A stretch of DNA of 64,000 bases from Euphorbia lathyris (Eukaryota; Streptophyta; Magnoliopsida; Malpighiales; Euphorbiaceae): the NCBI RefSeq assembly GCF_963576675.1, contig NC_088914.1, forward strand, positions 22,485,001-22,549,000, read 5' to 3'. Below, piece by piece: positions 1 through 10,435 of this stretch; the first letter of the stretch is position 1, and every line of letters starts with the position of its first letter. The translations under genes were made by a program, and so were the position numbers. The notes under the pieces are model-generated. The model saw only the letters and a list, made by a program, of their open reading frames with translations, was not told the DNA's origin and searched no databases.

Positions 1-1407
1 GTCTTTTGTTATGTGAATAGCTTTGGGAAACTTGCTGCGATGTAGTTTCCCAAAGACACAGTGTTCACAAAGCTCCAAACTTTTGACCTTATGACCATCA
101 AGAAGATCATCCTTTGATAGAATCTGCATCCCTCTTTCGCCCATATGACCAAATCTCATATGCCATATCTTTGTCATATCCTCCTGGTCAATCTCTGAAG
201 ATGCAACATTAGCTGAACCTGTAACAGTGGAACCTTGCAGGAAATACAAAGTACCATGCTTCACACCTTTCAGAATCACATCAGAACCTTTATAGACATG
301 TAGAACTCCATCTTTTCCTGACCAGCTGAGACCCCTACTGTCTAACAGACTCAAAGATATCAGGTTCTTCGTCATCAATGGAACATGCCTGACTTCGTTC
401 AACGTGCAGAACTTACCATCATGTGTCCTCAACTTGATCGAGCCTATTCCAACTGCTTTGCAGACATGACTATTAGCCATTGAAATGCTACCTCCATCTA
501 CCTGCTTATAAGTTGAAAACCACTCTCTCCTTGGAAAAATATGATAAGATGCTCCTGAATCAAGAACCCACACATCAGAGTGATGAGTGTGTCCATCAGC
601 AACTAAAGCAATATCGTTTTCAGAGCTACTGTCGCCATCTGCTACAGCAGCAGAACCTGGTTGATTTTCTGATTTCTTCTTCTTTTTTGGACAAGCAGTT
701 TTCCAATGTCCTTTCTCCTTACAGTAATTACAAGTGTCGTCTGGCTTGGGACCCTTTGAGAACGACTTCTTAGAATTCTTCTTTCCACTGTTTCCCTTTC
801 CCTTACTGCCGCTGGCAAACAGTCCAGAGGCCTGATTATCTGCACCTGTATTGCTCGCCTTATGGCGCAACTCCCTACTATGAAGAGATGACCTAACTTC
901 TTCCAAAGTCACAGAATCTTTACCAACAATAAATGATTGAACAAAATTCTCATATGAAAGCGGTAAAGACACTAATAGAATCACAGCAGCATCTTCATCT
1001 TCAATTTTCACATCAATATTACGTAATTCTAATAATAATGTGTTCAATTGATCTAAATGATCCATGAGTTGCGTACCTTCCTGTATTCGCAGGCCAAACA
1101 GACGTTGTTTCAGAAGAAGTTTGTTCGTTAGAGATTTTGTCATGTATAAGCTCTCTAACTTCATCCACAGACCGGCAGCAGTCTCTTCGTCTGAGACCTT
1201 AGTGATGACGTCATCTACGAGGCACAACATAATTGTTGAATGTGCCTTTTCTTCTAGAATCATCATCTCAGCAGTGACTTCTCTCGTTGCCTTCTTCAAC
1301 GGCGTCCACAGACCTTGTTGTTTTAACAAAGCCCGCATCTTGATCTGCCATAGACTGAAACTATTTCTCCCAGTAAACTTTTCGATTTTCACGTTCATTG
1401 TAGACAT
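1..1407 (-). CDS. Ty1/Copia gag-pol polyprotein, 5' half, open to window edge
   Basis: Minus-strand frame starting at ATG 1407-1405; I read all 469 codons down to base 1 and found no stop, so the frame continues beyond the window. Residues 1-230 are gag of the Copia UBN2 type (start MSTMNVKIEKFTGRNSFSLW). A CCHC zinc knuckle (CNYCKEKGHWKTAC) lies near 710-750. The aspartic protease motif WVLDSGASYH, with DSG intact, lies near 545-575. The GAG-pre-integrase motif IWHMRFGHMGERG follows near 130-170, so the frame leaves the window just before the integrase core. The protein would build particles and process, copy and integrate the element. Start choice: first ATG after the primer binding site, 40 bp downstream of it. 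The gag start and the knuckle resemble the TNT1/Tork branch. Because it is uninterrupted, this copy may be coding-competent; the 3' half is not visible. Confidence 0.93.
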   Translation of the reverse strand, partial: MSTMNVKIEKFTGRNSFSLWQIKMRALLKQQGLWTPLKKATREVTAEMMILEEKAHSTIMLCLVDDVITKVSDEETAAGLWMKLESLYMTKSLTNKLLLKQRLFGLRIQEGTQLMDHLDQLNTLLLELRNIDVKIEDEDAAVILLVSLPLSYENFVQSFIVGKDSVTLEEVRSSLHSRELRHKASNTGADNQASGLFASGSKGKGNSGKKNSKKSFSKGPKPDDTCNYCKEKGHWKTACPKKKKKSENQPGSAAVADGDSSSENDIALVADGHTHHSDVWVLDSGASYHIFPRREWFSTYKQVDGGSISMANSHVCKAVGIGSIKLRTHDGKFCTLNEVRHVPLMTKNLISLSLLDSRGLSWSGKDGVLHVYKGSDVILKGVKHGTLYFLQGSTVTGSANVASSEIDQEDMTKIWHMRFGHMGERGMQILSKDDLLDGHKVKSLELCEHCVFGKLHRSKFPKAIHITKD

Positions 1408-1446
1408 CTTTCTCTCCAGAAAACAAAACCCCGATCGGAAACCGAA

Positions 1447-1459
1447 AGCTCTGATACCA
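1447..1459 (-). other. Primer binding site (initiator-Met tRNA)
   Basis: On the minus strand this reads TGGTATCAGAGCT, the standard complement of the plant initiator methionine tRNA 3' end. It lies three bases inside the LTR end and 40 bp before the gag ATG. Confidence 0.93.
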
Positions 1460-1621
1460 GTTTGTTGTGCGGAATTAATGAAAGATAAATAAATAATCAA
1501 TCGAAAAACACAGATTTATGTGGTTCACCAACATTGTGTTGGCTAGTCTACGGGCAAAAGGAGAATAGTATTATTAGGAGGCAAAAAATCAGATTACAAT
1601 GATTAGGTTTACATAATGGGG

Positions 1622-1629
1622 TATTTATA
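1622..1629 (-). promoter_or_regulatory. LTR TATA box
   Basis: TATAAATA on the minus strand, about 165 bp before the LTR end, immediately downstream (in transcription direction) of the tandem repeat array. Its position fits the U3/R promoter of a Copia LTR. Confidence 0.75.
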
Positions 1630-1645
1630 ATACCCAATCTAACCT

Positions 1646-1788
1646 AATCCCACTAGGAACCCATGATCCCAATCCAACTAGGAACCCATGATCCCAATCC
1701 AACTAGGAACCCATGCTCCTAATCCAACTAGGAATCCATGATCCCAATCCAACTAGGAACCCATGATCCTAATCCAACTAGGAATCCG
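1646..1788 (-). repeat. 25-bp tandem repeat array in LTR U3
   Basis: Units start at 1646, 1671, 1696, 1721, 1746 and 1771 with exact 25-bp periodicity; the sixth is partial. The shared core is CCAACTAGGAAYCCATGATC with 1-3 mismatches per unit. The array sits directly upstream of the TATA box, as enhancer repeats do in some Copia LTRs. Function is inferred from position only. Confidence 0.9.
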
Positions 1789-1859
1789 AAACCTAATACT
1801 ACTCCGAATAGGAAACAAAATATACCGATTCAAGGCATTACGACAATATTAACATTTTA

Positions 1860-2288
1860 ACTGAAATTAGGAGTTTAGCGAATATGGCCATGGTCAGAAT
1901 TAATAGAAGGAGTCTCTCACCCTCCTTCAATTATTGGAGCACATCTCTCCACAGATGGCTTCTGGGTGCACTCCTTATCCACCTTCAATTATTTAAGTAC
2001 CCTTTCCAACAATAAAATGCTAATTCTTCATCAACAACATATGTCATTGGCATTTTCTTGTGTAACTTTTTGCATTTAAAACGCTGAGGCTTCTCCTTGT
2101 GCCAACAGTTTTTTCCTTCTCGATCATGCTTCACATAATGACCATAGGGAGTAATTTTCAATTTCCCTTTTCAAATTTTGGCAAAGAAAATTCTCTCAAC
2201 CACTTGTTCATTTTCTGGAAGCATAGGTTGAGTTTTCTTTCAAATAATCACAGATCCCTTAAGGATCAATGAAGCTCTGATACCAATT
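1860..2288 (-). pseudogene. Fossil Copia gag with primer binding site
   Basis: A second primer binding site, TGGTATCAGAGCTTC, lies on the minus strand at 2271-2285. Downstream on that strand is degenerate gag-like coding: a cysteine/histidine-rich stretch with NCWHKEKPQ and FKCKKLHKKM (about 2050-2130) that resembles the duplicated zinc-knuckle region of Copia gag. Most of gag is missing and several stops are present. It belongs to a different, older insertion than the element at 1-1854. Confidence 0.6.
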
Positions 2289-2480
2289 GTTGGTTTTTTT
2301 ACAACACTATAAACGAAATAACAAAAAAAATGGTGCTAACCATTTTATTTAATCTGTTCATGTTCTGCACACCTTAAAAGTACATATTAATGGTCTTTTT
2401 TATAGGCTTATAATGCAACAAGAAGATATTAGAGGAACAAAAAAAATCTTATTTGTTATCCACTAATATCCCACTAACAT
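2288..2480 (-). repeat. LTR remnant next to fossil Copia gag
   Basis: Sequence beginning TGTTGG directly after the primer binding site at 2271-2285 should be the 3' part of that element's LTR. The outer boundary is not clear; I place it only approximately. Confidence 0.45.
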
Positions 2481-2605
2481 AGTCAAATACTTATTTTTAG
2501 GAACTACTGAACTAGACTTTGTAAAAAATAACTTTGAATCAAAAATCAAAATCTCAATAATATTTCATACTTTTATGTAGCAAACAACAAGCGCTTGTTC
2601 TCATA

Positions 2606-3189
2606 CATGTGGATACTATCGTTGAACTTCTTGAGAAGGGTTTCAAAGTTTTATTTGAAACAAATCATTGCATCATAAAGGATTCAGCGGACAAAGATGT
2701 CTTCAAAGTGAAGATGAAAGGCAAGATCTTTGCATTGAATCCATTGAAGGAGGAGCAAAAAGCGTTTACTGAAACACAAATTAATTCAGAAGTCTGTGAA
2801 AAGATGATCTCATCAGGTTTGAGTTCAAAAAAATTTGAAAGAGGCGTTGATTCAAGAGAAGGAAATTCAAGAGGAGGCTGAGGAGAAAAATCCTATTGTA
2901 CTACTGCATTTGCTTTAGCTAATGTTAGGGATCGAAATGAAGATGAAGAAGGGGACCTTGACGATTTTAATGGTTTCTCTGAAACTCAAACTCAGTTTGG
3001 TGATTATGATCATATTGATGAGCATGAGGAGAAATTACTTGAGTCATTTTTTTCCATAGATGCATGTCCACAGCGCACACTTGCAGACCTCGTTATTTAA
3101 AAAAAAACAAATAGGACACAAATGTTTCTTTAGAGTTCCTTAGAGAAAAGCTTGGAGTTTGCAGTAACCAAAGCAAGGAGGAGTGTTAA
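2606..3189 (+). pseudogene. Copia pol remnants ending in the RNase H C-terminus
   Basis: The first 160 bp encode a Copia pre-integrase segment (KGFKVLFETNHCIIKD ... GKIFALNPLKEEQKAF). After a rearranged acidic stretch, bases 3130-3189 encode the typical C-terminal tail of Copia RNase H (EFLREKLGVCSNQSKEEC, then TAA). The TAA overlaps the first bases of the LTR at 3184, the normal Copia arrangement. Integrase, reverse transcriptase and most of RNase H are deleted, and at least two stops interrupt the rest. A non-functional deletion derivative. Confidence 0.72.
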
Positions 3190-3433
3190 ATTTATGCTTT
3201 AATAACTGCTACATTATTATTGTATTATGTTTAGAATATCTGTATTTTTTGATAAGTATGATTTAGTCAGTTGCTGAAGTGGTTATTAAACCACTGATTT
3301 GTAGGAAGTAGTTATTGAACAATTATTCTGTAACTGTGTTTCTGTTGTATTTAAACTGAGTATCAGATCAATAATATGTATACTTTCCATAGCAAATTGA
3401 CTCAGTATCAAATCATCTCATTCATTTTCCAAT
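3184..3433 (+). repeat. 3' LTR of the deleted Copia element
   Basis: Starts TGTTAAATTT immediately after a purine-rich tract (AAGGAGGAG, 3175-3183), which is the polypurine primer site. It contains a possible TATA (TATTTAAA) near 3349. The right end is about 3433, with degenerate terminal bases. It is followed directly by pol sequence of another Copia element, so elements are nested or rearranged here. Confidence 0.7.
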
Positions 3434-3435
3434 AG

Positions 3436-4242
3436 ATGAAACAACTCCTGTTACGCGGTCCGAGTAAGGATGGGCTCTATTTGCTTCCACCCAGCTTGAA
3501 AGACGCGTTAGTAGGAGAGAATGTGTCTTTTGAACAGTGGCATGCACGCATAGAAAAATGTCAAAATCAAACGGTTAACAGAATTCTCAAGGATAACAAT
3601 TTATCATCATCAGCACCAGTCAATAGTTGTTCATTTTTTCCCTTAGGAAAATTAGCCAAATCTTCTTTACCTTCAATTGTTCGTTCTAATACTGCTATTT
3701 TTGAGAATTTACATTTGGATGTTTGGGGTCCTGCCCATATTTTTATCTTTTAGTGGACATTGTTATTTTCTGATTATAATTGATGAATTCACTCGCTTTG
3801 GATGAATATTTTGTTAAAAAAAAGTGAGGTTGCCATCACATTTCACAATTTTTATGCAATGATCTGAAACCAGTGTAATGCTAGAGTTAAGAATTTTTAT
3901 TCAGACCTTGGGGATGAATTTGAAAAATTACAATCATTTTTGCAGGCTAATGTTGTTGTGCATAAAATTGCTTTCACTCACACACATGCTCAAAATGGCA
4001 TTGCCGAAAGGAAAATTAGGCATGTGATAGATATGTGTCTTACTTTGTTAGCCAATGCGTCGTTACCGTTACATTTTTGGAATTTATGCATGGTTCATAG
4101 TATGGGCATGATTAATATTCTACCTACCAAAACTCTTCATGATAAGTCACCTTTTTTCCTCTTTCATAAAAAAAACATCTGGAGTATTCTTCATTGCGTG
4201 TGTTTGGCAAATCATTCTGGGGACCTTTGTCTGGATTTTTGA
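3436..4242 (+). pseudogene. Copia GAG-pre-integrase and integrase fragment
   Basis: Residues such as LLLRGPSKDGLYLLPPS, then WHARI, then a mutated CxxC-type block and LHLDVWGPA mark the GAG-pre-integrase domain and integrase N-terminus (3436-3750). A second frame from 3900 (FYSDLGDEFEKLQSF, then HAQNGIAERKIRHVID) is the integrase core; it keeps the catalytic E region, while the D motif is disrupted. Several stops and frame changes occur. Reverse transcriptase is absent. Confidence 0.82.
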
Positions 4243-4311
4243 TTTTTGTTCTAAGCTACGCGTTTATTTGGGACCTTCCCCAAATCATTCTGGGGACCTT
4301 TGTCTGGATTT
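4205..4311 (+). repeat. Imperfect direct duplication in the integrase remnant
   Basis: The same 30-bp string (core ATCATTCTGGGGACCTTTGT) occurs at 4209-4238 and 4281-4310, 72 bp apart, at the point where the Copia homology (LRVFG motif) breaks down. Probably a local duplication after pseudogenisation. Confidence 0.8.
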
Positions 4312-4604
4312 CTCAACCAGAAGAATTTACATCTGCAAGATTTTTACATTTTTTAATGTTTTTTTCATTTTTTCTATTTTTCACGTTTTTTAGGATATAA
4401 ATTATGGATTTGTCAAAATTTATAGGATTTGAGAAATTGGTTAGAGAAGATTAGATACTTAATTGATTGTAATTTTGTAAATTACAAAAATATATTATAA
4501 GGAATAACTATTCCTAAGTTAAAATAAAGAATGTCTATTTCACAAAAACAAGGAATAGAAATTGCATGGAATAGTTATTCTATAAGAAAAACTTCAATCA
4601 AAGG

Positions 4605-5296
4605 CAGTATTGTAAAAGTCGTAAGGCGCTAGTCGGGCGGACAAGACCTCAAAAGATTAATCGGGGATTAATCGGATATGTATTTTTCTATTTTTCTATT
4701 TTTTTTATATTTATAATTAAATAAATATTATATAAACACATTTAAAATATAAATTATCACATCTAAAAATAATATTAATAAATATTATAAATATTTTCTT
4801 TAAATAAATAATAAAATATCCATAAATATTCATAAAAAAAATGTGTCTACTACCTTCTCCATATTCATCAAATAATTCTTTATTTTCTTCCTCAAAATAT
4901 TTAATATTCGTAATCTAATATATTGAAATTAATTTTATTTAGTGTTATGTAAATTAGTTTTATTATTTTTAGTTGTTGTTGTGATCATTAATTATTTGTA
5001 TTATTTATTTTGTAGCAAAATTTTTATAATTTTATGATTTGATCCGATTTTTAGCTGTCTGACCCGATTTTTAACCGCCTGGCCTGATTTTTAGCCGCCT
5101 AACCCGACTTGCCTGCCTAACCCGACTTGCCCGACTAGCCCGACTTGCCCCAATTTATCCCGACTTGAACCGCCTAGGCGGAAATATATCGGACCCCCGA
5201 CTTAACCCGCCCAGTTATAAAAAATCGGTCGGTGTTCTGAATTTCGCCGACTAGTCGGCCGATTAGTCGCCGACTTGGCCGACTTTTAGAACACTG
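4605..5296. mobile_element. Non-autonomous hAT element with 8-bp target duplication
   Basis: A 692-bp element. The left end reads CAGTATTGTAAAAGTCG and the right end, on the other strand, CAGTGTTCTAAAAGTCGG: imperfect terminal inverted repeats with the CAG start typical of hAT. ATCAAAGG flanks both sides exactly (4597-4604 and 5297-5304), the 8-bp duplication expected for hAT. The interior is AT-rich, with many short CCCGACTTGCC-like subrepeats near the right end. No transposase is encoded. Confidence 0.9.
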
Positions 5297-5373
5297 ATCA
5301 AAGGTGGGAATAATCATTCTTTAGAAATAATTATTCTGTTTCCCTCTATTCTGCCAACCAAATAAACTCTCAG

Positions 5374-5425
5374 TATTAGAACTAATAGCTACAACTATGG
5401 AGGAGGAGAAGAAGATCGAAGCCAT
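5374..5425 (-). pseudogene. 11S globulin exon-1 stub
   Basis: Minus-strand bases from the ATG at 5425 match the signal-peptide region of the legumin pseudogenes at 14335 and 33166: the shared run ends in the CTTCTTCTCCTCCTCCATAG motif, followed by AGCTATTAGTTCTAA. There are small deletions that shift the frame. Homology ends near 5374, inside exon 1. The matching promoter region lies upstream at 5430-5505 and 6044-6300. Confidence 0.8.
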
Positions 5426-5505
5426 GGTTTTGGTATTATAATTAATTATATATTGTTGGTATTTTTACAACAAATAATATGCTATTTGTATCATAAAGCC
5501 ATGTG

Positions 5506-6043
5506 TAGGGGCGTAGACAGGGGCCTGGACCCGTACCTCTCCGACCGCCGGAACCACCTTAACCTCGGATAGTTTCAGCTCCCCAAGATAGCCCATTAAG
5601 TGTTAGATTTGTCCAAAATTCAAAATTTCAATATTTTGGACCTATTAGGTACTCTTAAATCCAACTTTCTAATTTTTTTTGGGTGTATTAGGTCTCTCTA
5701 AATCCAAATTTTTAATATTTTTAGGCCTGTTAGGTCTCTCTAAATCCAAATTTCTAATTTTATTTGGTCTGGTAGTCCTCTCAAATCAAAATTTTTAATT
5801 TTTTTTATCTGTTCGGTCCTCCCTAAATCCAATTTTGTTTTTACATGTTAGGACTCTTAAACGAAATCTAGCTTAATTTTGAGAAATTGTACATTAATAT
5901 TTAAAAATTGGTTCTTAAGCATTCAAATTATAACACGCATACATACAAAAAAAAAAATTGAGCAAGTTCGATTTAGTAATTTTTTTTTACGAACGCACGT
6001 ATAAAATCGGCCCCCAACCAAATAATCCTCTATCCGCCAGTGG
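5506..6043. mobile_element. Second hAT-type element inside a legumin promoter copy
   Basis: A 538-bp insertion beginning TAGGGGCGTAGACAGGGG and ending (opposite strand) CCACTGGCGGATAGAGG. GCCATGTG is duplicated exactly at 5498-5505 and 6044-6051, 8 bp. The uninterrupted arrangement is seen in the related promoter at about 14400-14440. Inside, about five diverged copies of a 55-60 bp unit (core CTCTAAATCCAAATTT) lie between 5590 and 5870. Confidence 0.82.
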
Positions 6044-6300
6044 GCCATGTGGGACAATGCAATTGAATGAGTGTTCTAAACTATTAGTATGTGTTTTCAA
6101 TAGGACGGAAGAGTTTCATAATATTTGAAAGAATTGTAATAAGTAGCAACGTATTTATACGCATCAAGACAATTCTGTAAACTTAATAAATTCTTTCCAA
6201 ATTTTCTTCAACAACATATAAATTCTTTCCAAATTCAGGTTGACTTTTTTTGTTCAATAACTAGTTACGCATTTGGATATAGATGATATATTTAGATAGG
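6044..6300 (-). repeat. Legumin upstream region, copy A
   Basis: Matches the sequence upstream of the legumin pseudogenes (around 14430-14600 and 33240-33420), including GGAAGAGTTTCATAATATTT and TTTATACGCATCAAGACAAT. It belongs to the exon-1 stub at 5374-5425 and is separated from it by the hAT insertion. Confidence 0.8.
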
Positions 6301-7539
6301 GCAGTTTTAAACAATTTTTTGGCCTTGTCTAAATGAAAAAGGTTGGTTACATAAAACTCATCTTTGTTGTAAAAAATTCGAGTTATCTCATAGTTGTATC
6401 ATTTATTCTAACTTTGTCTAAGTAAACTTATTCTATAAGTATCATTAAATATATATATCCATGGCAATTAAATGTTAATATCTTGTGGTTGAAGAAAAGA
6501 TATTTCGTATTAAAATATTCAATAAAAAAATACTACTAATCCCCATTAACCCGTACCTCTTCATCTCTTTACTGTCATTTTTTATTTTGCATCAACCACC
6601 TACTTGTTTAGAACATCTATGATTTTCAGCATAATGACTAAATGCCACATGAAACCCATCTCAATCTCTTAAAATTTGACTTATGATTTTGCTTTTTTTT
6701 TTTAATGGCTTCAAGAAAATTGAGATGTTACAATTCCTAGGTGTCTTTGCTTCTACAATTCTACCTTTTCGTAAATTTAATTTCCATGAAGAGTCTTTTG
6801 AACGTATCTAGATAAAATTTGGTGTTTCTCTAATGTGTCTTGGCAAATTCTTTTTCAGATGAAATGGAAATTTAAAAGTGTCTTACACCCATCTTAAATT
6901 TTCTAATTCATACGTTCTGAAACATTATCTTTGGAAGGAGTAGATTCTTTATCTTGTATTTTTTAAAAGTTTTTTTTTTTTTTTAATTCTACGTGTCTAG
7001 ATGATTCCTTCCTTCTTTGATTTCAATTCTTCTCTTTATGTGATATAATCAGAAGTCAATCTCAGTTAATAGTGAAAATGTGAAAAGAACCACAAAAAAG
7101 TGAGGAAACTGTGAATAGAGATTATACAAATTGGAAGACAAATTTACCGATGTAGAAGATAAAAAAAATAATCAGAAAACACAAAAAGGGAAATTAAAGA
7201 AAACAAAAAAAAAACACAGATTATATGTTAGAATAGGAAGAGATTAGGAAAAACTAAAGAGGGATAGAGATAACCAAACAATAAAAATACACTGGGATCA
7301 AGGTGATATGCAGAGAAGGGGAAAATAGAAGACAAAAAAACTATAAGGAGAAAGAAAGAGTGGAAACCGAATTTTGGAAAATTTAATTTAAAAAGTATTA
7401 AAAATGCAAATTTTACAAAATTAAAAATATTTGAATAGAATTTGATGTTATCAAATTAAAAAAATGGTTAATTATAAATAACTATCTGTTCTAGCAGCTG
7501 AATAACTACTGTAATAGTAAATCTGATGATTATTACAGG
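6301..7539. other. AT-rich stretch with no recognisable gene
   Basis: Long A and T runs, no coding-like frame and no inverted or direct terminal repeats that I could define. It separates legumin copy A from the block fragment at 7540. Confidence 0.6.
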
Positions 7540-7760
7540 CTTGATCAGGAAAATGTAGATTAAGGAACAATAAAACCCTAATACATTGAGGAAGAGAACA
7601 AATATAGCATGCCATTTCTATGTTTCGATTTTAGAAACAGAGATTTGGATGTAGAAAGCTTCCGTGGAGTTAGCCAAATAGAGGGCTGTGAGAGCTAAAT
7701 CATAAATCATCGAGCTAAAAACCTTCAAAAGGACTTATTGAACTCAAAGAAACCTAATTA
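7540..7760. repeat. Diverged copy of the duplicated block (15475-15700, 20730-20940)
   Basis: Shares, in order, GATTAAGGAACAATRAAAC, a TTTCGAT segment, TGTAGAAAGC and AGTTAGCCAA/GAGATAGCCAA with the two later copies, but with many changes. Its order relative to the legumin stub is the same as in the other units, which argues for an ancient tandem duplication. Its original function is not known. Confidence 0.65.
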
Positions 7761-7829
7761 TCTCAGTAGGTTTTGGTTTAAATATAAGGTGAAATATGAT
7801 ACGTACTACTTGAGTGGGTCAACTGATGG

Positions 7830-8083
7830 TGCAGATTGTGTCCTGGTTTTTTGGGATTCTTAGTGGTTAAATTGTTCAAATAAGTTGTTCCTATTTTCTA
7901 GATAAGTTGTTCTTATTTTCTAGTTCAATTTTATTTGTTACGGTTGTTTAGTTGTTATATAAATCCTTTTGTTTTATCATAAGGGATATGAATAATAAAT
8001 CCAAAAACACTTGCTTCTTCTCCAATTTCTTCTCACTTCTCCTGTTTCTTATAATCACAGTCTGTCTATTAAATTCAGTCTTA
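7830..8083 (+). repeat. Probable 5' LTR of the degenerate gypsy element
   Basis: Lies just before a primer binding site (TGGTATTAGAGCCTGG, 8087-8102, one mismatch to the initiator-Met complement). A TATA-like TATATAAATCC occurs near 7956. The left limit is estimated because no second LTR is present in the window. Confidence 0.5.
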
Positions 8084-8110
8084 TTAGTGGTATTAGAGCC
8101 TGGTTCCAAT

Positions 8111-10432
8111 TATGGATACTCGTGGAAAAACTAATATCGAGTTTCGCAATGAAGTCAATGACATCCTAGCCAAACACGAGTCCTCCTTTGATCAAGTTAA
8201 TGCGACCTTACAAGTTGTGTTAACTGAGCTTCAAGCGATGTAAACCACACGAACCAACCAACCAGAAGTTAATCCGTTTTGGCGAGCAGAGTCCTCTTCC
8301 AACAACCACAATACTATCAAATTGTTCTTCCCAAATTTGATGGTGTTGATCCTACTAGATGGGTGTATAGAGTTGAACAGTAATTTGATTTCAAAAACAT
8401 TGCTCCAGGACAACAAGTACAACTTGCTTCCTTCCATTTGGAAGGTATAGCCTTCCAATGGCACCGTTGGTTAGCAAAGTTTCGCGGACCGCTGACATGG
8501 GGCGAATTTACCAAGGTCTCCTCCTCCGCTTGGGCCAACTAACTATGAAGATCCATCTGAAGCGTTGAGTCGCCTCAGACAAACCTCAACAGTAGCTGTT
8601 TACCAAGAAGCCTTTGAAAAGTTATCACACCGGGTTGATGGATTGCCAGAATGTTGAGTCGCGATGACATTCATATTGAAGTCAAAATCAAACAACCCAA
8701 AACGTTGGCTGATGCAATAGGTGTGGCCCGACTCATAGAGGAAAACACCCAAATACAAAGGAAGCCAAACCAGCCACTCCGCTTCAATCCTACAACCATC
8801 CCTTCCAAAGAAAACCATAACCCAACTGCATGGTATTTTAGGCCTTCCACCAAAAAGCAATAACTCCAACCCCACATTCCGACGAATTACCAATTAAGAA
8901 GCTAAAGACCGACGGGATAAGGGACTTTGTTATTATTGTGATGAGAAGTTCACTCCGGGACATTGCTGTCAAAGACCCCAATTTTTTATGATTGAAGATG
9001 CCTCACTATACTGCAAAGAGGATAACACCCAATAAGTAGAAGAACTAGAGTCAGTGCCAAAAATCTCTTTCCATGCAATTACAGGTACCAATCACCCCCA
9101 AACCTTGCGAGTAGAAGGAAAAAGATACAAAGTACATCAATAACTGTTCTAATCGATGGAGGTAGTACCCATAACTTTATTGATGAATCTATTGTTTTTA
9201 AGTTTGGTTTACCTGTAGCTCGAGATAAGAAATTTCAGATTATGGTGGCCAACAGAGATAAGATAGTTTGTTCTGGGCAATCTCAAGCACTCACTATCAC
9301 CATCCAAGGGCAAGCCATAACAGCAGATTTTTACGTCCTCTTAGTGGCAGTGTGTCCTCTAGTGTTGGGTGTTCAATGGCTGGAAACTCTTTATCCCATT
9401 GAGACAGATTACAAAAGGTTGACTATGAGCTTCAAAGTTGGAGGGAATTCTCACACTTTTAATGGGTTGAAGCAACAAGCCATGGCCCCTTTATCCAAAA
9501 AAGAATGTTGTCATCTATGCCACATACATGGTATGGGGTTCTTTTTTCAAATTGTTCCCTCTGTCGATGACCATGTACCACAAACACACCCACCTGAAAT
9601 TGACCAAATTCTAACCAAATTTTCCAACGTTTTTTAACCTCCCAATTTGTTACCCCCAAAATGTTCACGTGATCACCATATACCACTATTACCCAAAGCA
9701 GAGCCAGCGAGTGTGCGCCCTTACCGTTACCCTTATTACCAAAAAACTGAAATGAAAAATTGGTCAAAGAGTTTCTCGATGCTGGATTAATACAGCCTAG
9801 CTCGAGCCCTTTCTCTACCCCAGTTCTTCTTGTGAAAAAAACTGATGGGAGTTGGAGATTTTGTGTTGACTATCGGGCCTTAAACAACATCACTGTGTAG
9901 GACAAGTATCCGATTCCAGTTATCGACGAGCTCCCTTGATGAGTTACATGGGGCCAAATATTTTTCCAAATTGGATTTAAAGGCAGGCTATCCCCAAATC
10001 ATGGTACATTATGAAGACATTCCAAAGACCGCTTTCAGAACACATGAAAGGCATTATGAGTTTATTGTAATGCCATTTGGCCTTACGAACGCACCAACAA
10101 CTTTCCAAAGTCTCGTGAATGACCTTTTTCGACCTTATTATCTTCGAAAATTCATATGGGTTTTCTTCGATGATATTTTGATCTATTCACAAGCTTGGGA
10201 TGAACATTTGGAACATTTGCATGTTGTTTTAAATATATTGTCAACAAACAGTTTATATGCCAAATAGTCAAAATGCAAATTTGCAGGTTGTTTTAAATAT
10301 ATTGTCTCACAAGTTGATTACTTGAGTCATGTAATTTCGGAGCAGGGGGTAGCTGTTGATCCAACTAAAATCAAGTCTGTTCTTGATTGGCCAACACCAA
10401 CCACAATAAAAGATTGGTGGACCTTTTCTCAC
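8111..10432 (+). pseudogene. Ty3/gypsy gag-protease-reverse transcriptase, degenerate
   Basis: Begins with ATG 8111 (MDTRGKTNIEFRNEVND), a common gag start in plant gypsy elements. Gag continues over 8290-8640 (KLFFPKFDGVDPTRWVYRVE, FHLEGIAFQWHRW). A zinc knuckle follows at about 8930-8970 (CYYCDEKFTPGHCC), protease at 9140-9260 (VLIDGGSTHNFID, a variant DGGS for DSGS), and reverse transcriptase at 9770-10260 ([42 protein letters not shown] in place of the usual VYVDDILIY-type box). More than six stops or frame changes. The frame ends at 10432, where legumin-flank homology begins, so RNase H and integrase are missing. Confidence 0.88.
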
Positions 10433-10435
10433 ATC

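Larger units (their letters stand above)
1463..1854 (-). repeat. 5' LTR of the minus-strand Copia element
   Basis: The 392-bp block begins (plus strand) TGTTGTGCGG and ends ATTAACA, giving the 5'-TG..CA-3' ends of an LTR on the minus strand. It abuts the primer binding site. It contains a TATA box and a 25-bp tandem repeat in U3. The partner LTR is outside the window, so the target duplication cannot be checked. Confidence 0.88.

Noticed and set aside
1447..1459. tRNA-Met gene fragment
   Set aside because: Only the short complement of the tRNA 3' end is present, next to an LTR: a primer binding site. The same applies at 2271, 8087 and 44673.
4490..5360. A MITE surrounding the first hAT element
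   Set aside because: GGAATARYTATTCC-like words on both sides hint at inverted repeats, but no consistent ends or target duplication could be defined.
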